This document shows positions 62,346 through 64,000 of a stretch of 64,000 nt of DNA, one piece after another. The notes below the pieces were generated by a model. That model saw only the letters and a program-made list of their open reading frames with translations, did no database searches and had not been told where the DNA came from. The stretch spans positions 22,328,701 to 22,392,700 of the forward strand of contig NC_087063.1 of the NCBI RefSeq assembly GCF_963678635.1, given 5' to 3'. The position numbers were made by a program, and so were the translations under genes. The stretch is from Symsagittifera roscoffensis (taxonomy: Eukaryota > Xenacoelomorpha > Acoela > Convolutidae). The number at the start of each line of letters is the position of its first letter. Position 1 is the stretch's first letter.

Positions 62346-64000
62346 TGAAAAGTAATTTTTTTGAAGATTTGACAGTTTTTAAGAAGTTTTCTGAATGTTC
62401 TTAAAAAAGTTACCCGTTCAATCGAAAGAAGAATTTGCGCGAATTTTCCCTGCAGAAGTGGCCACTCCTTAATTTTTACTAAAAGAATTGCTATGTTTTT
62501 TGGAAAGTTCCAAATTCTGAAAATTTTTCACTTTTCTAACTTACTTTAGTAGAGAAACAATTAAGGTTTTGGGCAAAGTCAAATTTTTGAAATAACGCAT
62601 TTCGTCCCGCATCAGTATAACAAATTCAAAGAACATCAAACACGTGCCTCCAGCTTTAGCTGACCCCTATATGTCCTTCGAGATATGCGAAACTTTTGGT
62701 TTACCTTGTTTTTGTCAACATTTTTTTTTTACGATTGAGTTGTTTTTAATCAAAACGTTGTAAAATTTTTTAAGCCAAGTGGTTAACAGTGGTGTATCGA
62801 AAAATGAAGTCGTTGCTAGACATTTTTGTGCGTTTTTTTTGGCTCCTACGTTTTCGTTGGAGTTTGCTAGTGCGCTGGCTTGACCTATGAAGAGGTCTTT
62901 TGTTTGTTTAAATGAGTGCTAAAAAGTCTGAGAAAGTCATGTTAAAAAGCATAGATCTTTGCCTTAATTCGAACTTCTTTTCTAAAATAGAACAGTCGTG
63001 CCCGCTGCTTTCACGTACAATGGACGCAAAAGTTTTTTTCGTAAACATTTTTACAAATCTGCAAGAAAATAAGCGTGATTTAATATGGAACCTGGACATC
63101 ATCGAGGCTCCGACTCGCTTGGTCTGTTCGCAACGCTCGTACATTGGAATCATAAGGTCTGATAGTCAAGTTCCGGCGGGACATTTTTTTTGATACATTT
63201 TGTTTTTATTTTGGAAAGTTTGATTAGTCGGACGAATTTCTATGTAACTGTGATGATATTGATGATCTGAGAAATCATAGCTGCTAGAACTAAGTATGAA
63301 ACTTGAAGAAAATAAATTTTCGAACATACCTGATCTGTTGAAGCGTATTTAATTGGTTCAGAAGGGATTCTATTTGTGTTGCTGTCTCTTTTTTATCAGT
63401 TGAATTTAATCAACTTTCAAAATGTGTCAACTATGATAAATTCTCATGATATTAATCAATCCTATCTATGATTGCGATGCTCTATCGGCCGATTGTATTT
63501 TTGCTAAAAAGTTACTAGCAATAGGAACACGTGAACCAAAAAGATGTTTTTCCCTAATGAAATCTTGTTTTTATTTATACTTTTCCCACCGATAACAACT
63601 TAAAAAAAACCAACTAAATTTAAGGTCTATCACTAGCTTCGATACAGAATAAATCTCTTGCCTTGCACCGATCCACAACAGTAACGCTGTTTATTGTGTT
63701 TTGCATCTGCGTTTCCCTGAAATTGAACATCTGCGGGCTAAATTATTTTCCTAGGTGTAGTTTTCAAGTATCTTTTTTGACTTAGCGATTCCGTCTCATT
63801 TTTTGTTCTCAGGTTTTTCTCAAGAAGTTTCGTTTGGTGAAAATTTGATTTTTTTTTGTTGTGTTGACAGTTTTCTTGTTGACTCGTGCATTCATTTCGA
63901 ACAAAGTACCGACACCCTCAAAGAGTGGGAAGGAACTAGGGGCTATAGTGGGTTTTTTGTCATGCAAAGTCAAATACTTGCAAAGGATACTTAGCAAAGG
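62346..64000. other. Unassigned region to the window end
   Basis: Short frames exist on both strands, for example 62908-63193 and 63803-63997, with overlapping opposite-strand frames and no motif I can name. I do not call a gene here. Confidence 0.35.

Noticed and set aside
1-64000. CRISPR arrays, bacterial operons, ribosomal RNA genes
   Set aside because: Split genes, LTR and non-LTR elements show this is animal nuclear DNA. The repeat arrays have irregular spacing and no spacers, and no rRNA sequence was recognised.

Overview
This is a metazoan, probably invertebrate, genomic window. The host DNA is AT-rich, crowded with transposon relics, and carries one recognisable host gene, a p38-type MAP kinase. 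That gene is on the + strand, with 8 coding exons between 38318 and 58854, GT-AG introns and a first intron of 11.5 kb. I cannot name the phylum. Long repeat-filled introns and a 'cag' directly before the start codon would fit a trans-splicing lineage such as flatworms or tunicates, but this is only a suggestion.

The dominant object is a giant, apparently very young LTR retrotransposon on the - strand, about 12646 to 38132 (25.5 kb). Its two LTRs (12646-14412 and 36366-38132) are colinear with no indel and identical wherever I compared them. Reading 5' to 3' on the minus strand: LTR; a 2.2-kb leader with an array of CCGGAGGGGTC-type repeats; ORF1 (gag, two zinc knuckles, protease, reverse transcriptase); ORF2 (RNase H, a long disordered linker, integrase); ORF3 (C-terminal TARG1/OARD1-like macro domain); a 0.4-kb gap; ORF4 (coiled coil plus an SGNH/GDSL hydrolase domain); ORF5 (2114 codons, mostly unrecognised, with a second SGNH-like signature at its start); a short 3' region ending in a purine-rich tract; LTR. 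Protease, RT, RNase H and integrase order places it in Ty3/Gypsy (Metaviridae). At each of the three overlapping ORF junctions the downstream frame is -1 relative to the upstream one. ORF4+ORF5 form a second unit in the position an env gene would take, but with no envelope features. From memory the closest published parallel in size is the giant 'Burro' Gypsy class of planarians; whether this element belongs there cannot be decided here.

To the left (1-10.6 kb) lies the wreck of a second, diverged family. It has a minus-strand LTR (about 8290-9830) joined to a frameshifted ORF5 homologue (about 2840-8282), a truncated opposite LTR (about 1885-2072), an inverted LTR piece (about 9835-10565) and a fragment of a non-LTR reverse transcriptase. 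Between the wreck and the intact element is an inverted-repeat structure (11243-12645) built from the 3' end of the same non-LTR RT family.

To the right, the giant element ends only 185 bp before the p38 start codon. The p38 introns hold non-LTR relics (39.06-40.8, 41.65-44.4 and 47.2-47.8 kb), a TA-flanked foldback element (55884-56614), tRNA-like SINE debris, short palindromic repeats and a dispersed same-strand repeat family. Two copies of that family supply 3' splice sites of p38 exons. From 59.3 kb to the end I see only repeats and unassigned AT-rich DNA.
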